This document shows, piece after piece, positions 53,759 through 62,191 of a DNA stretch of 64,000 nt. Below the pieces are notes generated by a model. It saw nothing but the letters and a program-made list of their open reading frames with translations. It searched no databases and was not told the origin of the DNA. How positions within the stretch are numbered: the stretch's first letter is position 1; every line of letters starts with the position of its first letter. Both the position numbers and the translations under genes were made by a program. Origin of the DNA: Tabrizicola piscis (GTDB lineage Bacteria; Pseudomonadota; Alphaproteobacteria; Rhodobacterales; Rhodobacteraceae); the NCBI RefSeq assembly GCF_003940805.1, contig NZ_CP034328.1, positions 992,001 to 1,056,000 of the forward strand, written 5' to 3'.

Positions 53759-53770
53759 CATTGGGGGGAT

Positions 53771-53786
53771 GGGTGGAAATCCACCC
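53771..53786. promoter_or_regulatory. Dyad downstream of dctD-like gene, possible regulator site for tctC
   Basis: GGGTGGAAATCCACCC is a perfect 7-bp inverted repeat with two central bases, too tight for a hairpin loop but suited to a dimeric DNA-binding protein. A related half-site TTTCCACCCA follows at 53811-53820. The pair lies 140-190 bases upstream of tctC, a usual distance for an NtrC-family enhancer. It starts 12 bases after the dctD-like stop. Confidence 0.45.
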
Positions 53787-53921
53787 CCCTGCTTTGGCGG
53801 AATGGGGCCATTTCCACCCAACTTGACCGCCAAGCCCTGCGAAACGCGCCCGCCGACCCCGGCTTTCCTTTGCCAGACGCGTCAAAAGCCGCCCCTGTCA
53901 GTCCAGCCGCGCAATGGAGGA

Positions 53922-53938
53922 TGTTGCGCGGGGCAACA
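53922..53938. promoter_or_regulatory. Inverted repeat just upstream of tctC
   Basis: TGTTGC and GCAACA form a 6-bp inverted repeat around GCGGG, ending 23 bases before the tctC ATG and 12 bases before its GGGAGGA ribosome site. It could be an operator or a leader hairpin. The weak GG-N10-GC pattern at 53915-53929 overlaps it but is a poor sigma-54 match. Confidence 0.35.
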
Positions 53939-53961
53939 CTCGCCACGTCTGGGAGGACACC

Positions 53962-54939
53962 ATGGCATTGACGACGAAACTCGCCGGCATCGCCGCCGGC
54001 GCGGTGCTGGCCGCATCTGCAGCCATCGCCCAAACCTACCCCGAGCGGCAGATCACCCTTGTGGTCCCGTTTGCCGCCGGGGGCCCCACCGACACGGTAG
54101 GCCGCCTGATCGCTGAACGCATGTCGGCAGACCTTGGCCAGCAGGTCATCGTGGAAAACGTCGGTGGCGCCGGCGGGACCCTTGGTGCGGGCAACGTGGC
54201 CTCAGCCGAGGCCGACGGCTACACCGTCCTTTTGCACCACATCGGCATGGCGACCAGCGCCACGCTTTACCGCAACCTTGCCTATTCCACGACCGAAGCC
54301 TTCGAATACATCGGCCTTGTCACCGAAGTGCCGATGACAATCGTCGCCCGCAAGGATTTCGAACCGGCCGACTTTGCCTCGTTCATCACCTATGTGAAGG
54401 AAAACGCCGATACGATCACGATGGCCAATGCCGGTATCGGGGCGGCTTCGCATCTGTGCGGGATGCTGTTCATGCAGGCAATCGAAGCGCCAATCGTGAC
54501 GGTTCCCTACAAAGGGACCGGCCCCGCGATGACGGAACTTCTGGGCGGCCAGATCGACATCATGTGTGACCAGACCACCAATACGTCCGAACAGATCAAG
54601 GGCGGCACGATCAAGGCCTACGCGGTGACCTCGCCCGCGCGGCTGGAGATTTTCCCTGATCTGCCGACGGTGAGTGAAGGCGGCTTTGCAGGCATGGAAG
54701 TGTCGGTCTGGCATGGCCTCTATGCACCAAAGGGCACGCCGCCCGAAGTGGTCGAACGGCTTTCCGCCTCGCTGCAGACTGCCTTGGCCGACCCGGGGAT
54801 CGCCGAGAAGCTGGCCGAACTTGGTACCGCGCCGTCCCCCGCAGCCGATGCAACCCCGGCCGCATTGAAAGCCAAGCTTGAAGCCGAAATCGAACGCTGG
54901 AAACCGGTGATCGAAACCGCCGGCGTCTACGCAGACTGA
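53962..54939 (+). CDS. tctC: Tripartite tricarboxylate transporter binding protein (TctC/Bug family)
   Basis: This 325-residue periplasmic binding protein of the TTT system has a signal peptide (MALTTKLAGIAAGAVLAASAAIAQ) and the Bug-family start TYPERQITLVVPFAAGGPTDTVGR. VPYKGTGPAMTELLGGQID near residue 178 is the second family signature. It binds a carboxylate such as citrate for the TctAB membrane unit. The start at 53962 has GGGAGGA eight bases upstream. A hairpin after the stop probably keeps its level above that of TctBA. Its exact ligand is unknown, since Bug proteins bind many acids. Confidence 0.9.
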   Translation: MALTTKLAGIAAGAVLAASAAIAQTYPERQITLVVPFAAGGPTDTVGRLIAERMSADLGQQVIVENVGGAGGTLGAGNVASAEADGYTVLLHHIGMATSATLYRNLAYSTTEAFEYIGLVTEVPMTIVARKDFEPADFASFITYVKENADTITMANAGIGAASHLCGMLFMQAIEAPIVTVPYKGTGPAMTELLGGQIDIMCDQTTNTSEQIKGGTIKAYAVTSPARLEIFPDLPTVSEGGFAGMEVSVWHGLYAPKGTPPEVVERLSASLQTALADPGIAEKLAELGTAPSPAADATPAALKAKLEAEIERWKPVIETAGVYAD

Positions 54940-54951
54940 CACCAGCAGAAC

Positions 54952-54974
54952 GGGGGCGCAGGGTTCGCGCCCCC
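54952..54974 (+). terminator. Hairpin between tctC and tctB
   Basis: An 8-bp perfect stem (GGGGGCGC pairing with GCGCCCCC) with a seven-base loop lies 12 bases after the tctC stop. There is no long T-run, so partial termination or mRNA protection is likely. It mirrors the hairpin after the other binding-protein gene at 45337. Confidence 0.55.
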
Positions 54975-55007
54975 GGTTTCCATAAGGCGTGGGGGAGGCG
55001 CCTTGCC

Positions 55008-55472
55008 ATGAAGAGACTATCCATCGACTGGACGGATGCACTTGCCGGCCTTGTGTTTGTCCTGTTCGGACTTCTTTTCGGCGTGCAATCCCTGGGGCTT
55101 GAACCGGGGACGGCGTTCCGCATGGGACCGGGCTATTTTCCGCTGGTCCTTTCGGGGATACTGCTTGTCCTTGGTGCTGCGATCCTTGCCAGCGCGATCC
55201 ACGACCGTGGCGGCGAAGGCATCGGCACACTTGCCTGGCGCGGAGTCTTTTTCATCCTGCCAGCCCCGATCTTCTTTGGCCTGACCATCCGCGGTCTTGG
55301 CTTCGTGCCCGCGATCTTCCTGACGACGCTGATTGCCGCGCTCGCCTCGTTCAAGATGCGATTTCACTGGGCGCTCGTTCTCGCCGCTGCGGTCACCGTC
55401 TTTGCAACGCTGGTCTTTTCCTACGGTCTTGGCTTGCCCTTCCGGCGCTTCGGCCCCTGGCTTGACGGCTGA
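55008..55472 (+). CDS. tctB: Tripartite tricarboxylate transporter small membrane subunit TctB
   Basis: This 154-residue protein has four hydrophobic helices, the normal topology of TctB. The segment FRMGPGYFPLVLSGILLVLG near residues 37-56 is the family signature. It forms the inner-membrane complex with TctA. It lies between tctC and tctA, ten bases before tctA. Confidence 0.88.
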   Translation: MKRLSIDWTDALAGLVFVLFGLLFGVQSLGLEPGTAFRMGPGYFPLVLSGILLVLGAAILASAIHDRGGEGIGTLAWRGVFFILPAPIFFGLTIRGLGFVPAIFLTTLIAALASFKMRFHWALVLAAAVTVFATLVFSYGLGLPFRRFGPWLDG

Positions 55473-55481
55473 GGCGCCCTG

Positions 55482-56987
55482 ATGGACCTGTTTTCCAATC
55501 TCTCGCTGGGCTTTGCCACCGCAACTTCGCCCGAAAATCTCTTCTTCTGCCTCATCGGCGTGATCCTTGGCACGCTGGTTGGTGTTCTGCCCGGGATCGG
55601 CGCGACCGCCACCATTGCAATGCTGCTGCCGATCACTTTCCAGCTTGAGCCGGTGTCGTCCCTGATCATGCTGGCCGGGATATACTACGGCGCGCAGTAT
55701 GGCGGTTCGACGACGGCGATCTTGATCAACATGCCGGGCGAAAGCTCGTCCGCGGTCACCGCCATTGACGGTTACCAGATGGCGCGGCGCGGCAAGGCGG
55801 GAACCGCGTTGGCCGTCGCGGCGCTGGGGTCGTTCTTTGCGGGAACTGTGGCGACGCTTCTAGTCGCGCTTTTCGCCCCGCCCCTGACCGTCATCGCCCT
55901 GAAGTTCGGCGCGGCTGAATATTTCAGCCTGATGCTGCTGGGCCTTGTGTCGGCCATAGCCCTTGCGCATGGGTCGATCCTGAAGGCTTTGGCGATGGTT
56001 GTCCTTGGCTTGATCCTTGGCCTTGTGGGAACCGACATCTACACCGGCACCCCGCGCTTTACCTTCGGCATCACGGAATATGCGGACGGCCTCAGCTTTG
56101 TGGCGCTTGCCGTCGGTGTGTTCGGCATCGCCGAAATCCTGCGCAATCTGGAGGGCGAACAGGACCGCACCGTCCTGGGGACCAGCCTGGGCGGGCTGTT
56201 CCCCTCGCGTGAGGATTTGAAGCGCATGGTGGCGCCGATGCTGAGGGGCACGGCGGTGGGATCGGTCCTTGGCATTCTACCGGGGGGCGGGGCAGTGCTG
56301 GCCGCATTCGCATCCTACACCATCGAAAAACGGATTTCCGACCACCCCGAGGAGTTTGGCAAAGGTGCCATCGCCGGGGTCGCCGGGCCGGAATCGGCCA
56401 ACAACGCCGGGGCGCAGACGTCGTTCATCCCGCTTCTGACGCTTGGGATTCCTGCAAATCCTGTCATGGCCCTGATGGTCGGTGCGATGATCATTCAAGG
56501 CGTCGTGCCGGGGCCAAATGTCGCGTCCGAACAGCCAGCGCTGTTCTGGGGCATCATCGCCAGCATGTGGATCGGCAATCTGATGCTGGTCGTGCTGAAC
56601 CTGCCGCTGATCGGGCTTTGGGTGAAACTGCTCAAAGTGCCCTACCATGTGCTGTTCCCAATGATCATGGCCTTCTGCTCGATCGGCGTATACTCGGTGA
56701 ATTCAAATGTCTACGATCTCTACGCCGTCGCGTTCTTTGGCCTCATGGGTTATGTCCTGCTCAAACTCAGATGCGAGCCCGCACCCCTGCTGCTTGGCTT
56801 TGTGTTGGGGCCGATGCTGGAAGAAAACCTGCGCCGGGCGATGATCCTGGGTCGGGGGGACCCGACGGTTTTCCTGTCACGCCCGATCAGCCTGACGCTT
56901 CTGCTGCTGACCGTTGCCGTGCTGATCGTGATGCTGCTCCCCTCGATCCGAAAGAAACGCGACGAGGTGTTTGTCGAGGCGGATTGA
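55482..56987 (+). CDS. tctA: Tripartite tricarboxylate transporter large membrane subunit TctA
   Basis: This 501-residue membrane protein has about twelve helices. The first signature [24 protein letters not shown] starts near residue 31, followed by [20 protein letters not shown] near 68; the second half repeats the motif as [20 protein letters not shown] near 257. It is the cation-coupled channel of the TTT importer, and the internal repeat is normal for TctA. A strong hairpin follows the stop, marking the end of the operon. Confidence 0.92.
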   Translation: MDLFSNLSLGFATATSPENLFFCLIGVILGTLVGVLPGIGATATIAMLLPITFQLEPVSSLIMLAGIYYGAQYGGSTTAILINMPGESSSAVTAIDGYQMARRGKAGTALAVAALGSFFAGTVATLLVALFAPPLTVIALKFGAAEYFSLMLLGLVSAIALAHGSILKALAMVVLGLILGLVGTDIYTGTPRFTFGITEYADGLSFVALAVGVFGIAEILRNLEGEQDRTVLGTSLGGLFPSREDLKRMVAPMLRGTAVGSVLGILPGGGAVLAAFASYTIEKRISDHPEEFGKGAIAGVAGPESANNAGAQTSFIPLLTLGIPANPVMALMVGAMIIQGVVPGPNVASEQPALFWGIIASMWIGNLMLVVLNLPLIGLWVKLLKVPYHVLFPMIMAFCSIGVYSVNSNVYDLYAVAFFGLMGYVLLKLRCEPAPLLLGFVLGPMLEENLRRAMILGRGDPTVFLSRPISLTLLLLTVAVLIVMLLPSIRKKRDEVFVEAD

Positions 56988-57017
56988 AGCCATTCCGGCC
57001 GGCCAGGGCGCAAAGAA

Positions 57018-57041
57018 CGGGCAAGCCCCTTGGCTTGCCCG
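57018..57041 (+). terminator. Terminator hairpin after tctA
   Basis: A perfect 10-bp stem (CGGGCAAGCC pairing with GGCTTGCCCG) with a four-base loop begins 30 bases after the tctA stop. It lies before the start of the next gene. No clear T-tract follows, but the position and stability fit a terminator. Confidence 0.65.
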
Positions 57042-57077
57042 GTCCGGCTGCATAGGTGTGTGTCACCGGAGGCTATA

Positions 57078-58085
57078 ATGCAAAAATTCTCGCTTCTTGA
57101 TCTGTCCCCCATCCCCGAAGGCAAGACTGCTGCCGAAGCGCTTGCCAGTACGGTAGAACTGGCACAGGCCGCAGAAGGGTTCGGATACCACCGCTATTGG
57201 CTGGCCGAGCATCACAACATGCCGGGCATCGCCAGTGCGGCCACGGCGGTTGTCATCGGGCAGGTTGCAGCCGCGACGAAATCCATGCGCATCGGTGCCG
57301 GGGGCATCATGCTGCCGAACCATGCGCCTTTGGTCATCGCCGAACAGTTCGGAACACTTGCAACCTTCTTCCCCGGCCGGATTGATCTGGGACTTGGCCG
57401 CGCGCCCGGCACCGACATGGCCACCGCGAGGGCGCTGCGACGGCACATGGCACCGGATGACAGCTTTCCCCATGATGTACAGGAACTGATCAGCTATTTC
57501 GGCGACCTGCCACAGGGAACGCCGGTGCGGGCCATTCCCGGCGTCGGCACGCATGTTCCTGTGTGGATTCTCGGGTCCAGCCTCTACGGTGCGCAGTTGG
57601 CTGCATATCTTGGCCTGCCCTATGCGTTCGCGTCACATTTTGCGCCAACGATGCTGGAAGAGGCACTTGCGGTTTACCGCAGTACTTTCCGGCCATCGCA
57701 GTCGCTGGAAAAGCCGTATGTGATGATTGCAGCCGGGGTCTGCGCGGCAGACACGGATTCCGAGGCGGCGTTTCTTCGCTCTTCGCAACTGCTCGCGTTT
57801 GCGCGCCTCAGGAGCGGAAACCCGGGCAAACTTCCCTATCCAGTGCAGCACCCCGAGCATGAGATATCGCCCGCGGTCATGGTGCAGGTTCAACACGCCC
57901 TTTCCTGTTCGGCGACCGGCTCGGCGGCGACGGTGCGCGATCAGTTGAAGACCATCGTCGACACCTACCGTCCGGATGAGTTGATGGTGACGGGAATGAT
58001 CCACGACCCCTCTGCACGGGTGCAATCCTTTGCGATTGCGGCGCGTGTTCTTGCCGATTTGTGCACGGAACCCGTTGCCGCCTGA
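57078..58085 (+). CDS. LLM-class flavin-dependent oxidoreductase (bacterial luciferase-like)
   Basis: This 335-residue protein belongs to the luciferase-like monooxygenase family that uses reduced flavin. The opening [16 protein letters not shown], then [20 protein letters not shown], and [17 protein letters not shown] near residue 95 are the standard markers of the MsnO8-type LLM group, which lack a known substrate. A strong CGGAGG site precedes the ATG at 57078. It is a single gene after the tctA terminator and converges on chrA. Confidence 0.85.
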   Translation: MQKFSLLDLSPIPEGKTAAEALASTVELAQAAEGFGYHRYWLAEHHNMPGIASAATAVVIGQVAAATKSMRIGAGGIMLPNHAPLVIAEQFGTLATFFPGRIDLGLGRAPGTDMATARALRRHMAPDDSFPHDVQELISYFGDLPQGTPVRAIPGVGTHVPVWILGSSLYGAQLAAYLGLPYAFASHFAPTMLEEALAVYRSTFRPSQSLEKPYVMIAAGVCAADTDSEAAFLRSSQLLAFARLRSGNPGKLPYPVQHPEHEISPAVMVQVQHALSCSATGSAATVRDQLKTIVDTYRPDELMVTGMIHDPSARVQSFAIAARVLADLCTEPVAA

Positions 58086-58117
58086 TCCGGCGGGGCGCGC
58101 TGCGAAGGGTCCGGTGT

Positions 58118-59335
58118 CTAGGGCATCAAGGCGAGAAGGACTCCTCCGGCTGCCGCGACGATGACCACCACCCAAGGCGGGGCCTTCCACGCCATCAGCA
58201 GAACGAAGCACCCAAGCGCCAGCGCAAAGTCGCGCAGATCGCCGATGGCACCGGTGAACACAGGCGAGTAAAGCGCCGCGCCAAGGATACCCACGACAGC
58301 GGCATTCGCGCCTTGCATAAGCGACTGTGCTGCCGCCATGGCGCGGAACCGGTCCCAGTACGGCAGGACGGCGATCAGGATCAGGAAGCCGGGCAGGAAC
58401 ACCGCCAACAACGCAAGAAACGCCCCGGCCACGCCGTTCGGCTCTGGCCCAAGCACTGCCCCAAGATATGCGGCGAAGGTGAACAGTGGCCCGGGCATGG
58501 CTTGCGCCGCGCCGTATCCGGCAAGGAACTGGTCTTGTGTGACCCAGCCGGGTTGCACCACTTCGGCTTCAAGCAGCGGCAGAACGACGTGACCGCCGCC
58601 GAAAACCAACGCCCCAGCGCGGTAGAAGCTGTCGATCAGCGCCAGTGTCTGGCTATCGCCCGCAATCAGCGGCAGCAGGACAAGCAGTCCGCAGAAAACA
58701 CCAAGGGCGGCAGCCGCGATCCCGCGCGATATGGGCATGGCGACAGGCCCGCCGATCGGCGTTCTCGACCCGCGCCCAAGGGCAAGACCAGCCAGCGCGC
58801 CAAGCCCGATCGCCCCAACCATTCCGAAGGCCCCCGGAACGAAGGCCAGCAGCATCACTGCACCCAGCGCAATCGTAGCGCGCTCCCGGTCTGGGCACAG
58901 GCTTTTGGCCATGCCCCAGACGGCTTGCGCAACGATTGCCACCGCGACGGTCTTCAGCCCGTGCAATGCTCCCGTGCCTATGGGACCAGAGATTGACGCT
59001 GCCGTCATGGCAAAGACCAGCAACAGCAGCGCAGAGGGCAGCGTGAAGGCCGTGAAGGCCGCAAGCGCTCCAAGCCACCCTGCACGCCGCATTCCCAAGG
59101 CAAAGCCGACCTGAGATGAGGCCGGGCCAGGCAGGAACTGGCACAGTGCCACAAGATCAGCATAGGCGTGATCGCTTAGCCACTGCCGCCGAGTGACCAA
59201 CTCATCACGGAAATAGCCAAGATGGGCAATCGGGCCGCCGAATGAAGTCAGACCCAGCTTGAGAAAGGTTGCAAAGACCTCTCCCGCTGTTCCTTGAGCA
59301 GGACGCGTTTCCGTGCTGTCTGTCCTGTCCGTCAT
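58118..59335 (-). CDS. chrA: Chromate transporter ChrA
   Basis: This 405-residue inner-membrane protein consists of two homologous halves, as in long-chain CHR transporters. Each half has the CHR signature: FLKLGLTSFGGPIAHLGYF with LCQFLPGPASSQVG in the first, and FYRAGALVFGGGHVVLPLLE with AAQAMPGPLFTFAAYLG in the second. It exports chromate, or sulfate-like oxyanions. It converges on the LLM oxidoreductase gene with a weak hairpin (CCGCC/GGCGG, 58078-58093) in the gap. No ChrB regulator is next to it. Confidence 0.9.
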   Translation of the reverse strand: MTDRTDSTETRPAQGTAGEVFATFLKLGLTSFGGPIAHLGYFRDELVTRRQWLSDHAYADLVALCQFLPGPASSQVGFALGMRRAGWLGALAAFTAFTLPSALLLLVFAMTAASISGPIGTGALHGLKTVAVAIVAQAVWGMAKSLCPDRERATIALGAVMLLAFVPGAFGMVGAIGLGALAGLALGRGSRTPIGGPVAMPISRGIAAAALGVFCGLLVLLPLIAGDSQTLALIDSFYRAGALVFGGGHVVLPLLEAEVVQPGWVTQDQFLAGYGAAQAMPGPLFTFAAYLGAVLGPEPNGVAGAFLALLAVFLPGFLILIAVLPYWDRFRAMAAAQSLMQGANAAVVGILGAALYSPVFTGAIGDLRDFALALGCFVLLMAWKAPPWVVVIVAAAGGVLLALMP

Positions 59336-59851
59336 TCCGCCTACGCCCTTCCGTTCAGCTCCTGCAAACGACCCCGCGCCCAGCAGGCCCTTCGGGTCGT
59401 TTTCGGGTGATCGTGTAAAACTTGCGCGACGCTCGTCCCTCGCGCTTGATCGGGCATGATGACGGTATCCGCTTTCGATATCGAGAGCCGATAAAGCAGC
59501 GTGCTACTTTCGGGTCAACCCGCTGAGGATTGAGGTGCCCATTCTGGGCGGGCCGCCCCTGCACTGATGGACCTCTCCTGTGATGTTACCCTCCGCCTTT
59601 GGCTTGTTGGGCACTTTCCTGCCCGGATTGGGCATGCTCGACCGTCTCCAGTCACATCGGTGCTGCTTGAGGCAGTGATCGACAGCCGATCCGCCGGACG
59701 GTCGTAAGGGTTGATCACGGATTGCCGACGCGCAAGGCTTCGCCAAATGGGCAGGGAAGATCGAGCGTTGCTTGCGCGTCGCAGCAATGGGGCAGGCGTG
59801 ACCGGCCGATATGAGCGCGACACGGTGGTAATTGCTGGCCTGCATAAAGGG
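59336..59851. other. Long intergenic region between chrA and the cytochrome gene
   Basis: This stretch of about 516 bases has no reading frame I would support and shows no recognisable mobile element. A 9-bp inverted repeat (AAACGACCC at 59366-59374 and GGGTCGTTT at 59394-59402) lies about 30 bases upstream of the chrA start and could be an operator or hairpin. A CGATATCG palindrome is at about 59476. Composition is somewhat lower in GC than the neighbouring genes. A decayed gene is possible but I cannot identify one. Confidence 0.4.
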
Positions 59852-60397
59852 TCACCCGCCCGGGGGGATAACCCGCATGACGAAGGAAGACGACGTCTCT
59901 CCGGGTGGGATCGGCTCTGGCACCTTGTGAACCACCGGATCGAGTGACTGCAGGAATGCTGCGATAGCGTAGGCATCGTCATCAGTCAGTGCTGCAAGGT
60001 TTGGCCAAGGCATGGCCGGGGCCAGCCCCCGCCCGTCAGGCCTTTCGCCAGTGCGGATTGCGGTCACGATCTCCTCCGCGCTCCATGTGCCGATGCCCGT
60101 CGCATCGTCCGGAGTCAGGTTCGGCCCGTGGAAAATGCCGAGGCCCGGCACTTCGAACCCGACATCCGACCCGCCAAGAAATCGCTGTGGATCCGGATTG
60201 CCCAGAAAGTAGCCCGGCGTATGGCAATCGCCGCACCCAGCGATCTGGACCAGATAACGGCCGCGCTCGATCTGAGCCTCATCCGCTTTCGCGGCAGCAG
60301 GGATCAGTGTCGCAAGGACGACCGACAGGACCGCAGCAGAGAATTCGGGCTGCAGGCCCCGCGCAATCCGGGGGGATAGGTTAAGAAACTTGATCAT
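59852..60397 (-). CDS. Periplasmic c-type cytochrome
   Basis: This 181-residue protein has an N-terminal hydrophobic export signal (residues about 18-37, ending AAAKADE), one heme-attachment motif CGDCH with C55, C58 and H59, and a likely Met heme ligand in PAMPWPNLAAL. It is a small monoheme electron carrier like those that accept electrons from sugar, alcohol or isoquinoline dehydrogenases. It is 21 bases after the FAD oxidoreductase gene on the same strand, so the two are likely partners. The C-terminal part (PPGETSSSF) is probably flexible. Confidence 0.83.
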   Translation of the reverse strand: MIKFLNLSPRIARGLQPEFSAAVLSVVLATLIPAAAKADEAQIERGRYLVQIAGCGDCHTPGYFLGNPDPQRFLGGSDVGFEVPGLGIFHGPNLTPDDATGIGTWSAEEIVTAIRTGERPDGRGLAPAMPWPNLAALTDDDAYAIAAFLQSLDPVVHKVPEPIPPGETSSSFVMRVIPPGG

Positions 60398-60418
60398 TTT
60401 ATTGCTCCTGCCCCAATC

Positions 60419-61834
60419 TCATTCAGCCGCGAGCACGGCAGTCTCTTGCTGAGAGACGATTGCGTCCTGCACCTTGCGGTTGCCGAAGATGCCTTGGGGA
60501 TCATGGACCTTGGCAAGGGCCGCGATCCGGCTGCGGGCGTCGGGCCTGAAACAGGCTTCCATACGGCCGGGCCGCGCCAAATCCGCGTGCCCGACGTAAC
60601 GCCCATTGGTCACGGGATCGAGACTGTCCATCCCAGCGCGCAACCACGCAAGGTTCAGCGCATCATCTGCGGCCGGATCCCAAGTTCCATGCATGATCCC
60701 GCAGACCGAACCGGTCACGGACAAGGCGGCGTCGGGCAGGCCGCGGTGCAAGGCCGAATTGCGCCCGTATATCACGCCGATGGCATTCGACTGGGCCGAT
60801 GGGGCATTGGCAACCATTCGCGCAAGGCCGGCAAAGGTTGTGTCGGCGTCCTCACTCCACATGCAGTCCACGCCGTAGCGGCTGCCATCGGGAAAGCTTT
60901 GGTCGACAATGCCGTAGAGCGTGGCAAAATCGATAGGCGTGGTGGGCGTGTGGGCAATTGCAGCGTCGGGCAGGATGTCGCCAGTGTTGCGCACAAGACC
61001 GGAGATTTCAGCCATCGACCCGCCATAGACCGTCAGGATGACAGTTGCGAACTTCGCATCGCCAAGGCCCAGATGGGGCGGCGCGGCGGCAAGGGACAGG
61101 GATACTTCGGCAAAGCCGGGCAGGACGTTGGACAGCCGTTTCAGGCTGGCGGTCACTTCAGCCACCCGCGCCAGCGGGTAGGTCCAGGTCGACACGGCCA
61201 TCGCCGGGGGCAGTGGCATCAAGCGAAGCCAGAAGCGCGTGACGATCCCGAAGAATAGCGGACCAGCCCCCCGCAGCGCCCAGAAGATATCTGGGTTCTC
61301 GCTGTCGCTGACCATGACGATACGACCGTCGGCAAGCACCACCTCGGCCTTTTCGATCAGGTGGCAGGCGGGGCCCCAAGTGCCCTCATTCCAGCCAAAG
61401 CCGCCGCCGAGCAGGTAGCCGCCCATCGCGACGTCGCCGCAATGGCCGACCGGGAAGGCCAGCCCTTCGGCGGTCAGCGCGATGGCCATGGCAAGGTTCT
61501 TCGCGGCGGGTTCAACTTCCGCAACGCGGGCCTTCCGGTCGATCGTCACGGCGTTCAGCGCGCTAAGGTCGATCGCAACGCCGTCCTGCAGCGCGATGCC
61601 TGACCAGTTGTGCCCACCGGACCGGGCTGAGACCCGATACCCATGCGCCAAGGCGTAGCGCACCGCCGCCTGGACGTCGGCGACCGAGGCCGCCTGAACG
61701 ATCACGCGAGGGGTCGCCTGCGGCTTGCGCCCGTTCCAGACAAACCCCTCACGCGCGGCGGCAAAACCCGCCTCTCCCTCAGCGATGACATGGCCGCTGA
61801 CCTGATTGCGGAGATCTTCGATATGCATCTTCAT
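60419..61834 (-). CDS. FAD-binding oxidoreductase, berberine-bridge-enzyme-like
   Basis: This 471-residue flavoprotein has a PCMH-type FAD-binding domain and a BBE-like substrate domain. His75 in SARSGGHNWSG and Cys132 in VGHCGDVAMGG are in the positions that bind FAD through two covalent bonds in BBE-type oxidases. The C-terminal BBE segment is present (RSRIAALAKVHDPQGIFG). ATG at 61834 is chosen because AAGGA precedes it; the frame runs to 61870. No signal peptide is visible, although the neighbouring cytochrome is exported. It oxidises an alcohol or sugar of unknown identity. Confidence 0.8.
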   Translation of the reverse strand: MKMHIEDLRNQVSGHVIAEGEAGFAAAREGFVWNGRKPQATPRVIVQAASVADVQAAVRYALAHGYRVSARSGGHNWSGIALQDGVAIDLSALNAVTIDRKARVAEVEPAAKNLAMAIALTAEGLAFPVGHCGDVAMGGYLLGGGFGWNEGTWGPACHLIEKAEVVLADGRIVMVSDSENPDIFWALRGAGPLFFGIVTRFWLRLMPLPPAMAVSTWTYPLARVAEVTASLKRLSNVLPGFAEVSLSLAAAPPHLGLGDAKFATVILTVYGGSMAEISGLVRNTGDILPDAAIAHTPTTPIDFATLYGIVDQSFPDGSRYGVDCMWSEDADTTFAGLARMVANAPSAQSNAIGVIYGRNSALHRGLPDAALSVTGSVCGIMHGTWDPAADDALNLAWLRAGMDSLDPVTNGRYVGHADLARPGRMEACFRPDARSRIAALAKVHDPQGIFGNRKVQDAIVSQQETAVLAAE

Positions 61835-62191
61835 GTTCCTTGCTTTCAATTCCTCGGTGCCGGGAAACACCGGCCAACATTATGATTCTGCAACCTTTTA
61901 TGGGCTGCACGTTCCCGCCCACCACGCAAATCCCCGACCAGTCCCATCCACCCGTCGGGCGTCGGATCACGGCAATCCTGTCCACCTCTTGCGGGGACGG
62001 AAACCTTGGAACGGGCGGGCTTCCGGTCGTCGGGCAAAACCGCCCATCTGGCCATTGGCATCCGCATCGGGGTGTTCAGGTGAACGAACGCACATCTACT
62101 GTGCAAGGATGCGGGATGCTCGCTAAGTGTTTCCTCGCGGAATCTTAAAAGCTTCTTAAGGGCAAAACACTGGCCTTGACCCGTGGGGAAA
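61835..62191. other. Region between the FAD oxidoreductase and the broken regulator gene
   Basis: These 357 bases hold the likely promoter of the FAD oxidoreductase-cytochrome pair. The only long frame here is the out-of-frame tail of the frameshifted regulator gene, which looks like noise (Arg/Gly/Pro-rich). A small AT-rich dyad (CTTAAAAGCTTCTTAAG) is at about 62144-62160. I see no gene. Confidence 0.4.

Noticed and set aside
53861..53873. Possible sigma-54 promoter upstream of tctC
   Set aside because: The GG and GC elements are separated by nine bases, but the conserved spacing is ten. Another pattern at 53915-53929 has the right spacing but poor flanking bases.
59504..59982. Overlapping minus-strand frames in the chrA-cytochrome gap
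   Set aside because: They resemble no family, overlap one another, and lack good ribosome sites. One extends into the cytochrome gene in another frame.
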